Below are positions 37,401-47,500 of a stretch of DNA of 64,000 bases, piece after piece (the stretch's first letter is position 1; every line of letters starts with the position of its first letter). This DNA comes from Carya illinoinensis. Lineage: Eukaryota > Streptophyta > Magnoliopsida > Fagales > Juglandaceae. Under the pieces are notes generated by a model. It was given only the letters and a program-made list of their open reading frames with translations. It did no database searches and was not told the DNA's origin. The stretch is taken from assembly GCF_018687715.1 (NCBI RefSeq), contig NC_056757.1:5741501-5805500 (forward strand), given 5' to 3'. The position numbers were made by a program, and so were the translations under genes.

Positions 37401-40400
37401 CACCGTTTTCCTTTCCTTCTCCTCAGCCGTGAGGGCCACAGATGCTTCTTTGTCCTCCAAGTGCTGTAGTTCCTGAAAAAGAGTGTGTCTTTGGTTATTT
37501 AGATTCCCGAAGGTTTCCAAATTCCATGTTCTTAGGTCATTTTTCAAGAATTTAAGTTTTCCGGCTAAAACAAAACTGGGGGTGCCCGAAATCTGATAGG
37601 AGGACCACCAAGATCTGATTTTGTCCATAAATCCCTCCACCTTTAGCCACATATTCTCGAATTTGAAGTATCTCCGCCCCTCGTGAATACCTCCACAATC
37701 CAACATGAGTGGAAAGTGATCTGAGCAAAGCCTGGGAAGGCGCTTCTGACAAAGGGTGGGGAAATGTGTCTCCCAAGACGGGGAGACCATAAATCTGTCC
37801 AGGCGAGACCATGCCCTCCTATTTGACCAAGTATAGTCACCCCCCCTAGGGGTAGATCAAGCAAGTCCAATTCGAATATTAAAGCTGAGAAATCAGCCAT
37901 GGCTGATCCCGAGTTAGAGTCCCCCGACCTTTCACTCGATAACCGAGTGGTGTTGAAATCGCCTCCAATGCACCAAGGGCCCTCCCACCAACTACACAAG
38001 CCAGCAATCTCGTCCCAAAGAAGCTTCCTGCTATTATCATTATTCGGGCCATAAACACCTGCAAAGCCCCACGCGAACCCATCCTCCAAAGATTTAAAGA
38101 AACATGCAACCACAAACTCCCCAATGGATGGATTCTTCCACCAAATCAACAACTCTCTTATCCCACATCACAATAATGCCCCTTGAAGCGCCCTTGGAAG
38201 GCAAGCTAGTCCATCCCGCATAAGCGCAATTCCATAAACTTCTAACAATATTCCTATCTACGTACTTCAATTTGGTCTCCTGTAAACAAATGATGTCCGC
38301 CTTCCAATCCCGGATTAATATTTTTTATATGTAAAAGTAAAACTTTTTTGATAAAAGAAGGCATAGCTCAAGTATACAGGAAGTTTACACAAAATACACC
38401 TAGTAACCGCCAATCTATTCATGTATACACAACAATAGATCAATATTATTATCAGGTTCAACTAGTATGGTGGGAACAAACAAGTGGTCCAGAAATCTTT
38501 CCAAAATTGGGATTTCCAAGCTGCGTGTTACGCTTGATTAAATGAAAACAAGGGCTTCTCATGATAATATTTCATCTCGTCTATAAACGAAAAGATGCAT
38601 AATCTAAGGCTAAGCAATTCAACCTATCAAGTTATCAGATATCAGAAAAATGATAATAATCAACTGCTCCTGAAACACAAATGTATACAATGCATTGTTG
38701 CAGCCAAAATCCATGACTTATCTGTATAGATTCTCTGTTACAGAAAGAATGTAAAGAAATGAATACAGCTCCAGCAGAACCCGAAACAAGTTTAAAACAA
38801 AGAACAGTCAGACTACAATTTCATCAACAAAACTTTTCACGGTCCCATACTAGCAACCATCTTTGCATGACATGTATAATGGGAGACAAAGTCAGAACTG
38901 TTGCTAATATTAAAAAAATATGACGAATAATTCTAAAGAACTACACAGATGTCTTGAGCAAGTTGTCTCTCTAGGTACTTTCCTCCCTTGTGAATTTGCT
39001 TCATTAACCAGGTTGCTTCAATGGTAACGTATGGGAGTGTTAACAAATACATATTACAGATATTTAACCCAAGGCCCTAACACAAGAGCAACCCTCTTAG
39101 TTCCCTTGGAGAAAGCTTTGGAAACACAAGGCGCCACTCAAAGCAGCTTTCTTCATGTGGACCACTTCACTGGGCAAGATCCTCACAACGGACAATATGA
39201 GAAAACGAAGGGTGATCATCATAGATTGGTGTTGTATGTGCAGGAAGGGGGGTGAATCCGTGGACCATCGATTATTACATTGTGAGGTAGCTAGAGGGTT
39301 ATGGAATGAGGTTTTTCGTAGACTAGACTTGGGTTGGGTTATGCCGGATACAGTAGTGGCGGCTCTTGCTAGCTGGACAGGTCTAAGAGGCAACAACTAG
39401 ATTAAGGCGATTTGGAAGATGATTCCGATATACATTATGTGGTGCGTGTGGCAGGAATGCAATGAACGGACATTTGAAGACAAAGAGAGATCAATGGAGG
39501 AGTTGAAAGTCTTCTTTTTTAGAACTCTTTGTACTTGGGCTATTGCTGTTAGTTTTAATGGCCAAAATCTACCTGATTTTCTTATTTCTGTTGATCCTAC
39601 GTAGTTTAGGACATTCTTTGTACTGAACGTGGCATTTTGCCTATTTTTTAATTAATATACTTTCTTACTTTTCTCAACAAAAAATAAGATATTCAACCCA
39701 ACAAATTTATATCCAATGATCTGTTCTCCTACTTCACACACACACACACACAGAGGCAGAGCCAACCAGTTAGCTCAAACGTAATCAAAAGTGACAGCCT
39801 TGCAGTAGATCGCCTTGTTAACCAGAATGAAAGGTAACCAATTATTCTGTGAAGATAAGCTAGTTGCCGCCAATAACAACAGAAGAATGACAATGATGGC
39901 AAATGCAGAGACTATAACCAGCTCCATTGAACCCCAGTTCCGCTACTCCCCCTCCCCTTTAGAGATTCTAACGTGTCAATAAACAGTGTAGCAGCGGGTA
40001 TGCTGTCTATGGAAAACCACAACGTATGTATTGTGTACTCCACCCACTTACCTAATTTAATCAACAGTGACCGCGCGTGGAAAATTGTACGACACTCGGA
40101 TTTCAGAAATAACTTTTTCGAGGAAAAACATAAAAACAAAAAACAATGATATACATATTTTGTCTACCGAAACAAACAAAAATCGTCTCACTGCTTGGGT
40201 CACAAAACACAGCACAAACACATCTAAAATAAGTAAAATTAAAGGGAAAAAACCCAAATCCAAAAATGAAATTAGAATTCACAGCACAAGCGTGAAAATA
40301 AGCAAACTAAGTTAAGAGGAATGACAAAACCAAATTAAGAGAAATGTAAACGGACCTGGAAGATCCACTTATTCATGATAATTACAGTGACATTGAAACC

Positions 40401-40462
40401 CCACCATTGGATAATTGCCAACAGAGATCTAAACACGCTCCACTGCCACAACTTCTCCTCCA

Positions 40463-40466
<4 letters not shown>
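29854..40466 (-). CDS. Golgi nucleotide-sugar transporter, UDP-galactose transporter 1/GONST5 type, 5 exons
   Basis: Exons on the minus strand: 40466-40356, 33599-33350, 33243-33036, 31465-31234, 30075-29854 (111, 250, 208, 232, 222 bases; 340 residues), all GT-AG with matching phases. It starts [16 protein letters not shown]; the first two ATGs are adjacent and in frame. Diagnostic runs are NKWIFQ, ISV-like [90 protein letters not shown] and [11 protein letters not shown]. This is the triose-phosphate-translocator/DMT fold with about ten membrane segments; close Arabidopsis relatives move UDP-galactose into the Golgi. The family assignment is strong; the exact substrate is inferred. Intron 1 is 6.8 kb because of LINE insertions. 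Confidence 0.93.
30439..30483. repeat. Poly-G run of 45 bases (intron 4)
   Basis: Preceded by T8 and followed by ATGCGAAAGG. Such a run is rare in plant DNA and may be expanded by an assembly or gap-filling error. It lies about 85 bases left of the foldback MITE. Confidence 0.9.
30568..31094. mobile_element. 527-bp foldback MITE with central palindrome (intron 4)
   Basis: Ends are inverted over about 100 bp: left AGAGTTAAATACTGAAATGG pairs with right-end AGGTTAACTACTAAAATAGC read in reverse, and both continue through GTGGTTTGCCCT, TAGAC and CTATAC. Flanks TAAAAGAGA (30559-30567) and TAAAAGACA (31095-31103) are a 9-bp duplication with one mismatch, pointing to a Mutator-type MITE. The exact centre is a perfect hairpin: arms 30809-30828 and 30839-30858, extended by A/T runs, around a 10-base loop. 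Confidence 0.8.
31466..33035. other. Intron 3 of the sugar transporter
   Basis: 1,570 bases, no recognisable element or frame. Poly-T acceptor tracts are not obvious, but the AG at 31467-31466 (minus strand) gives the only in-frame join. Confidence 0.6.
34435..34463. repeat. (AC)n microsatellite in intron 1 of the transporter
   Basis: About 14 AC units. A shorter one lies at 39737-39752. Confidence 0.9.
34667..38312 (-). mobile_element. L1-type LINE, 5'-truncated, in intron 1 of the transporter
   Basis: Flanked by GATTAATATTTTTT at 34653-34666 and 38313-38326. The poly-A tail (T-run on the plus strand) is at the left. Reading right to left: endonuclease from [12 protein letters not shown] and [16 protein letters not shown] to IGGDFNTTR (38312-37560), linker, then reverse transcriptase 36964-35741 with [13 protein letters not shown] and the catalytic [10 protein letters not shown], then the zinc-binding C-terminal domain (35698-34748, [12 protein letters not shown] then [13 protein letters not shown]). 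Frameshifts near 37846 and 36960 and a stop near 37180 make it inactive. The 5' truncation starts inside the endonuclease. It lies in the sense orientation of the host gene. Confidence 0.92.
38340..38410 (-). mobile_element. LINE 3' tail remnant
   Basis: TTTTTTGATAAAAGAAGGCATAGC and CAAGTATACAGGAAG resemble the reverse-oriented 3' ends of the neighbouring LINEs (GATAAG..., CAAGTACACAGGGGG). Only about 70 bases remain. Confidence 0.5.
39045..39690 (+). mobile_element. LINE 3' fragment (zinc-binding C-terminal domain) in intron 1
   Basis: Plus-strand frames 39155-39400 and 39419-39604 encode [54 protein letters not shown], followed by an A-rich tail at about 39680. Same family as the LINE at 48154-53077. 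A stop after RGNN and loss of the 5' part make it inert. It lies antisense to the host transporter gene. Confidence 0.85.
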
Positions 40467-40496
<30 letters not shown>

Positions 40497-43266
40497 GAGA
40501 CCCAGATCACCAGAGAAACCTGGAAAAGACGGACTCCAGTTCCCAAATCCAAAAGCACCGCCCCCCCTACAGCACTGTTGGGATTGGAAGGGCTAAGCAG
40601 ATAGTGAGACGCACACAGACGAAAGAACTGAGCGAATCGGGGCGGCTCTTTTGAAGATTTCTAGAAATGTGAGGGAAGCTGTAACGGTGGAGGTGGCTCT
40701 TCCACTTTCACGCAAGATTCGTGCTTATACGTATGTGTTCTCTCGTTCTCTCCCACCCTGTTCTACTTAAAACGTCTCTCTCTCTCTCTCTCTCTCTCTA
40801 CTCTCTGCCTGTCTGCCTCCTATCTCGTCTCCACGGAAATTGTGTAGTCTCCCTGTAGGAAAGAAAGGACCCCACTCCTGTGGGGACCACAAAGGAGTTG
40901 ATCAGAAAATCACAGCCGTTCAAATGAATGTAGTTGAGATGAACGTTGAGGTTTGACCCGAGTACATGCATAAAAAAGTTGAGTACATGCATCAAAAGTT
41001 GAGGTTCCTAATTACTATATTTCCTTAAATTTATGTGACCGAAATGGTGACCTTAATGGCTTAATCATGACCTCTCAGCCTCCCTCCAATTACTTCCCCC
41101 TAATCTTAGGTGAGTGATTAAATTGCCAATAATTTATTTAAATTAAAAAAAAAATTATTTATAAAACACGTTTAATAAAATACTTATATAATATAATTTA
41201 TTTTAAAAAATAAATTTTATAATTTAAATTTTAAAATCAAATCTTACTATTTAGGTGATATAGATTATGTGCTCTATACACTAATTTGAAAATAAAATAA
41301 CTCTTAAATTAATTGAAGAAAACAGGTAAAATAGATTTTACCAAATAAAACTCAAATTGATGAAATTTTATGTGATATATTAAATTTAGGGTCTGTTTGA
41401 GGTTGTGATAAGAGTCTTAAAAAGTTCATCAATAGTATTAAAAGTTATTTAATAGAAAAATTAAGTTGTTTGAATGTTACATATCAAAGTACTTTTAATC
41501 TTAAATAAGCTAAAATTTACGTTTGAACAAAATAATCATTTTGATAATTTTCCTCAAATGTATTTTTCCAGATAATGTAGAACGTAATTTGAATTTGAAA
41601 AAAATTTGTTAATGAATGAAAATACCTATACAACTTTTAGATAATTACAACTTTTAATTTTTTAAGAATATGGTCATAATTTTTAAAAATTTAAATAATT
41701 ATCATTTCTATTTTAGAAAGCATTTTTTTAATTTATTTCCAAATAAAAATAATGTGTTTAAACGTGTTTTAAATATATGATTATCGATCAGTAAATAATT
41801 TTTTAATGATATAACTTATTATTTAAGTTATAAGTTATAAACTCTAAAGTTATAAATTATATTTCTTACTACAATCCCAATACATGCACTTATTTTACAA
41901 TAAAAATAGTTTTACAATTTGATATATTACGTCAATTGACATTAGCTTATAAGTTTATTTTTGTAAAAACCCTTTTTATGACTAAAACATTTCTTTAATT
42001 GGATATCACAAACTTTAAAGTAAATAATAGGATTTAAAAAATAAATTTTATTTTCAGTCCCAAAGTAGGGACTACGCGTGTAGATTCTTTATTAAATGAA
42101 AAAAATAATCATTTTAAGAGTGATAAATTTGTAATTTTAAAAAATTTTAAGGATAAGATTATTTAAGTCTGCATTGTAGTTCCCAAATAGAAATTGTACG
42201 TAATATTGTTAAATTAAAAAAAAATTAATGCAAAATATAAATCTTAAAGGCACATTTTATTATTATAATTTTTATATACTTAGAAGAACATAAGGAAATA
42301 TCATTTTGAGTCAGTATAATTATTTATAAAGCTTGATTTTAGTTGTTAGTCACACATTCTACCTAATCATCCAACGCGATAGTTTTTTTGTATGGAATAT
42401 ACTGGTTAGCATGGCAATTGATAACCTTTTGAACAAGTTTTTCAATTTTAATTTTTTTCCTTGCAATCTGTGAATTTTATTAAATAAAGAAAAGTATCTT
42501 CAACTTATTTCTGTTAAAAAAATTAGAAATTTTAAAAAGAAATAAAATAAAATTCGGTCAGATGATTGTTATTTTCTATGCCCAGTAACATATAAGTATA
42601 CTTCAAGGTACGTCTTGGTGTGCCCTCTAATTAATATTGCGTGGGTTAAAGATTAAGCCTATGTTAGTCAATTATTGATTAGGCAACCCAATTGTAAAAA
42701 ATGTTCATGTACGGGACACTGTCCAAACCTAGGGAATTGTGAAAAATGTTCGGGTATTGAGGAACAAAATCTCGATTAGTCTCAGGACATGTACTCCTCG
42801 TTAGAGAGTTTTTTTGGAAATATATATAGAATAACTTAAAGGAAAATTTCCTTATTGCGATGGGTCCAAAAGTATGAATATAGAGTTTCGAACTTAGATC
42901 ATTATGTTTATATGACTTGTTGGTGATGTGTTTCGCATGATGGATACAAACTCAGACACTTGTAACAAAGACAAGGTGGGGCATGAGGTTGTGGGTAATC
43001 TCCGATATCTAAATTAATATTCTTTTTTTTTTTAAGAGTATTTTAGTAAACAAGAGAGTATGAGGATCCTTCTAATCTGATGTTTGACTTTTATAATGTT
43101 AACTGAGATGGTCTCATGTATCATTATGTCAGAGGTACCTGCCTTTCGTAAGGGACGTTATGTTATTGCCTCTGATTGGATGTAGCTTTCTTGAGTCACA
43201 TCCTTTGCCGCGGGTCTCGTTTTGTCAGGGACAAGGTGCCTCGCTTTGACCCCTTGCTTATGCGTG
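40467..43266. other. Promoter side of the sugar transporter and AT-rich spacer
   Basis: CT repeats at 40468-40495 and 40775-40799 lie in the probable leader/promoter of the transporter gene. From 41100 to 43000 the DNA is AT-rich with no recognisable gene; a less AT-rich patch at 42590-43250 also lacks a frame. Confidence 0.5.
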
Positions 43267-43980
43267 AAGAGCATTCACATTGGTTTATTTATATGCATAT
43301 ACAAATTTACCTCTTTTACATATCTACTTTATCATTTTAACAAAATTTTTATATTGGCTTATCCATATTTAAAACAAAATAATAATAAAATATTATCATT
43401 TTATTATTATTTTTTTTTGCCTACTTTTTTTTTTTTCTTTTTAGAGTGCAATTTCCATGTACAGAATCTCAGACCTGGGTTTGGATTGGAGAAGAGAAGC
43501 CAGCGGGATCGAAGGTGAAATAGAGAAGGTCACCTGAGGTAATTCCAAGGGAGTGCAGGGATGCCTCGGGTGAGGAGGCCTGGAGCTCATCCTTGCGATT
43601 GAGAGAGGGTTTTTTGAAGTTGTTGGAGAGTAGAAGGTGGGGAACTTCGATTATGAGGGTTTGCTTGGATTCGACGGATCTAAGTCTCAGTTTCATGGTT
43701 GCACTTGCATCAGGATGAAGTCTAAATTTACGGGGGTTTGTTGCTGAAGCCCAAAAGGAAATTTGAGATTTTGGAAAATGATTGAACGAAACCCAGGAGA
43801 GAGAAATAAATATTAAAATAAAATTTGGAGAGTAAATAGTAGATATGAAAAGTTGTAGTAATACTGTTTATAGTTAGCTAAATTTTTAGAGATAGAGAAT
43901 CCAATGTAGACCAATTTATGTTAATATTATGTAAAAGTGGCTTTGCATATGCATATGCATAGTCCAATGTAAATGCTCTT
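43267..43980. mobile_element. 714-bp MITE-like element carrying a host gene fragment
   Basis: The ends are inverted copies over about 55 bp: left AAGAGCATTCACATTGG..ATATGCATAT, right (reverse) AAGAGCATTTACATTGG..CATATGCATATGC, continuing through TTTTACAT. The middle holds a first-exon fragment of a SKIP22-like gene with part of its leader. No target duplication was identified, so the superfamily is open. Confidence 0.7.
43469..43696 (-). pseudogene. F-box SKIP22-like N-terminal fragment
   Basis: A 75-codon minus-strand frame reads MKLRLRSVESKQTLIIEVP, SLNRKDELQASSPEASLHSLG, ITSGDLLYFTFDPAGFSS, then stops. I recognise this as the ubiquitin-like N-terminal region of plant SKIP22-type F-box proteins, which in full are several hundred residues long with a C-terminal F-box. 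The serine-rich stretch expected between EVP and SLNRKDEL is shortened, and everything after the ubiquitin-like part is absent. About 100 bases upstream of its ATG look like a genuine leader. It lies between the inverted ends of the 43267-43980 element and was probably carried there. Confidence 0.6.
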
Positions 43981-44581
43981 AGTTCTTTGACGGCACAATC
44001 TTATTATTACAAACTTGTGCAAGGTGATGTTAGGGATGTTAACGCCCCATCACTTTGTTATTTGCTTTCCTACTGTTTGGGCCATGGGCTAATTCTCACC
44101 TAGGCCCTAGGCCTCTTACCGTTCATGTAGCCCACGGATCATTGAGAGCCCTCAGTATAAACTTGGCCCGACCCATTAGGGGTACATGTATTTCTCTCAA
44201 TTAGGCCTAGCCCAATAGAGAATGCAACATCCCTTTCACGACTTGTTCCAGTACAACTACACCGCCCCTCAAGATAGTTGTAGAAGATCACCAAAGTTAC
44301 CAAACATCACAATATGTGGATGGCATCTTGAAGTTATATATCTCGTGAAATTGGAAACGAAAACAACTTGTTATTTGCCCTTCCTGTCATTCAAGTCGAT
44401 GTCAGTTTGAAAACAAGGCTCATCTGCAAGTTTGTTTGTTGGTGCATTCCAATATTAAAAGAAAATGGATCGACAGACATGTACTTCCAGTTCCAGCCCA
44501 ACAGGCCATTATGTGGTACCACCAAGAGGGAAGTAGGCTTTTAAGCAAACCCGAGTCTCGACTCGATCTCCACGTGCCGCC
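43981..44581. promoter_or_regulatory. Upstream region of the Rab escort protein gene
   Basis: 600 bases between the MITE and the ATG, GC-richer than the DNA to the left. No clear TATA box; a CACGTG-type box (CCACGTGCC) lies at 44570-44578, immediately before the ATG at 44582. Confidence 0.4.
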
Positions 44582-47500
44582 ATGAGCGAAGACGCTTCTT
44601 CTTACCCTCCGATCGAGCCGACCACCTTCGACCTGATCGTCGTCGGCACCGGCGTTCCGGAATCTGTGATCTCCGCTTCCGCATCCGCCAACGGAAAAAC
44701 CGTCCTTCACCTTGATCCCAACCCCTTCTATGGTTCCCACTTCGCCTCTCTCCCTCTTCATCAACTCTCCTGTTTCCTTAGTTCTCACTCTACCCCTCCT
44801 CCCTCCGCCGCATCCACCGGCTGCGATTACACCCCAGTCGCTCTCACCCGTAGGTCCCTCTACTCCGACATTGAAATTTCCTCTTATTCCCCCGAGATCA
44901 TCGGCGAAGAACACTCCAGAAAGTTTAGCATTGACTTGTGCGGGCCAAGGGTTTTGTTCTGCGCCGATAAATCCATCGATCTCATGCTGAGATCTGGATG
45001 CAGCCAGTACGTGGAGTTTAAGAGCATCGACGCCAGCTTTGTGTTCGAGGAGAATGATAAGAAATTGATGAGCGTGCCTGACTCTCGAGCAGCGATATTC
45101 AAGGACAGGAGTTTGGGGCTGACCGAGAAGAACCAGTTGATGAGGTTCTTCAAGCTGGTTCAGCAGCACTTGGCTGGTAGTGATGACGGTGGTGGTGAGA
45201 CTTCGAAGATTTCGGCGGAGGATTTGGAGAGTCCTTTTGTCGAGTTCTTGAAGAAAATGCGGTTGCCGCCCAAGATTAAATCGTACACATCAGTTTGCTC
45301 TTCTTCTTCTCTAACTGCTACTGTTAGTGAGCTTTCTTTTTGGCTATATTGATTTTTTTCTTTTTCTTTATCATAATTGTGAATTTACATACTATTTTTT
45401 GAAAATTCTGATTAATTTTGCTCGGTTAATGATGGATTGTGCTGCCTATTCTGATGCTTATATGTTTCTCACGGGCTGTAAATATAATTGTTTTAGGATG
45501 GATCCATATGTGGGCGTGTCTTATGTTTCTATTGAGAAGTTGTACTATTCTTGCTATTCAGGATTATTCTATATGCTATAGCCATGGCCGATTACGATCA
45601 GGAAAACATGGAGGTTTGTGAACAAGTACTCAAGACAAAAGATGGTATAGATCGTTTAGCTCTCTACAATGCATCGGTTGGCAGGTTAGTTCTTGTACTC
45701 TATCTCACAGTTAAAAACGATTATATTTAGTTATATATTTTCTTTCTAAGGGGGATTGGGGTATGGGGTCTCGATCTCCAGACATTAGACATTTGCCATT
45801 AGGCTGTAAGGCCATCGGAGAAACAATTTTTTAAGTAATTGTTTTGTGTAATAAAAACACTTTATTAAGTAGTTTTGTGTATAAGGTTTTCCTATTGCTA
45901 CTGCGGCTACCTGCTACGAGTGGAATATTGGTTCCCTGTAATTGTGTCCTTGTTTGGATAATGGGTTGCTTTATGTTCTGATGCTTTGGATTTATATTAT
46001 TTATCTTTCAATCAAGAATGTTGGTATTGCTTTGATTTTGAGAATCAAGGTGCGATGAATATATGCATTACAGTTCTGACCTATCAGGTTTTCAAATGCA
46101 CTTGGGGCTTTGATTTATCCAATTTATGGTCAAGGGGAACTCCCACAAGGTTTTTGCCGTCGAGCTGCTGTTAAAGGTTGCATTCATGTAAGTTATATTT
46201 AACAGATTTGCTACTTCATTTTCTTTGAAGCAATATTACTTGTTGATTCCTGTACATGTTTTACATTCTGCTGAGCAAATGTTAATGCCTTGTGACTTTT
46301 GTTCATTAGTTCATTTTTATGTAAATTAGTTACATTTATGTTCATATTTATCTAATCTTTTTTCAACGCACAGTTTTCCTTGAGCAGCTTGCTTGATGGC
46401 GTTGAGAATAAATTTTCCACTGTTTGATTCAATAGATTTTTTTTTTTGATAATTAATAAGAGAAAGCTGAAAGTACTAAGGAAATGCTCCCTAAGTTTTC
46501 CCCTATAGAACTTTCACAATTGTCAAAGCACCTCCTATTCCTCTCTAACCATAAACACCAAAGTAAACATAGGGGGATCATCTTCAACACTGCAGTGCTG
46601 TTACTTCTCCCCTCAATACCTTGCCAACTATGATACCTCATATGATAAGAATAAGGGTAGGTGGTGAGTGGGATCTCACTTTGCTTGTGAATGAGAAGTT
46701 TTTCCTCTTTATAAGGTTCTAATGAGGTTTCAATTGTATTATTAATTAGTCATTTTAGAGTATATGTCATGTGGCTTGGGGCTTCCATTGGAGCGTTACA
46801 AAAGGTATCATAGCTTATCTCAACAAAAAATGTGGGACTTGGGCCGTGCCACCTACGATGGATTGACCCGACGAGGATGTTGAAAATTTAAGGGTGGTAG
46901 ATTGTGATACCCCATATGATAAGGATAAGGGTATTGGTGTATGAGATCCCACATTATTTGGGACGAAGAAGTTCTTGCTCTTTATAAGGTTCTAATGGAG
47001 TTCCAATTGTATCATTGACTAGTCATTTTGGAGTATAGGTCATCTGGTTTGGGCTCTCTATTGGGGCGTTACAAATGGTATTAGAGCCAATCCCAACCAG
47101 AAATGTAGGATTTGAGTCGTGCCACCAACAACAGACAAGCCCGACGAGGACATCGGAAATTTAAAGGGAGGAGATTGTAATACCTCATATGATAAGGATA
47201 AGGGTAGGTGGTGAATGAGATCCCACATTGCTTGGGAAGGATAAGTTCTTTATCATTATAAGGCTTCAATTTTATCATTGACTAGTCCTTTTGGAGTATA
47301 GGTCATGTGGTTTGGACCTTCCCTTGGGGTGTTACATCAACATGCAAAGAAATCTGCCACATGCATAGGCATCAACCATAAAATGCCAACCCTTGCAAAA
47401 ATCTCATTCCACATCAATGTTGCTACCTCACAATGAAGAAAAAGATGATCAATAGATTCACTTTCCTTTTTTTTTTTTTGATAGGTAAATAAATTTTATT

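Noticed and set aside
44420..45169. 249-codon minus-strand frame over REP exon 1
   Set aside because: Antisense shadow of a GC-rich exon; no family signature, while the plus frame has the GDI/REP signature.
46629..47336. Triple repeat as a CRISPR-like or satellite array
   Set aside because: Units of about 172 bp with TG...CA ends, primer-binding site and purine tract define LTRs of a TRIM.
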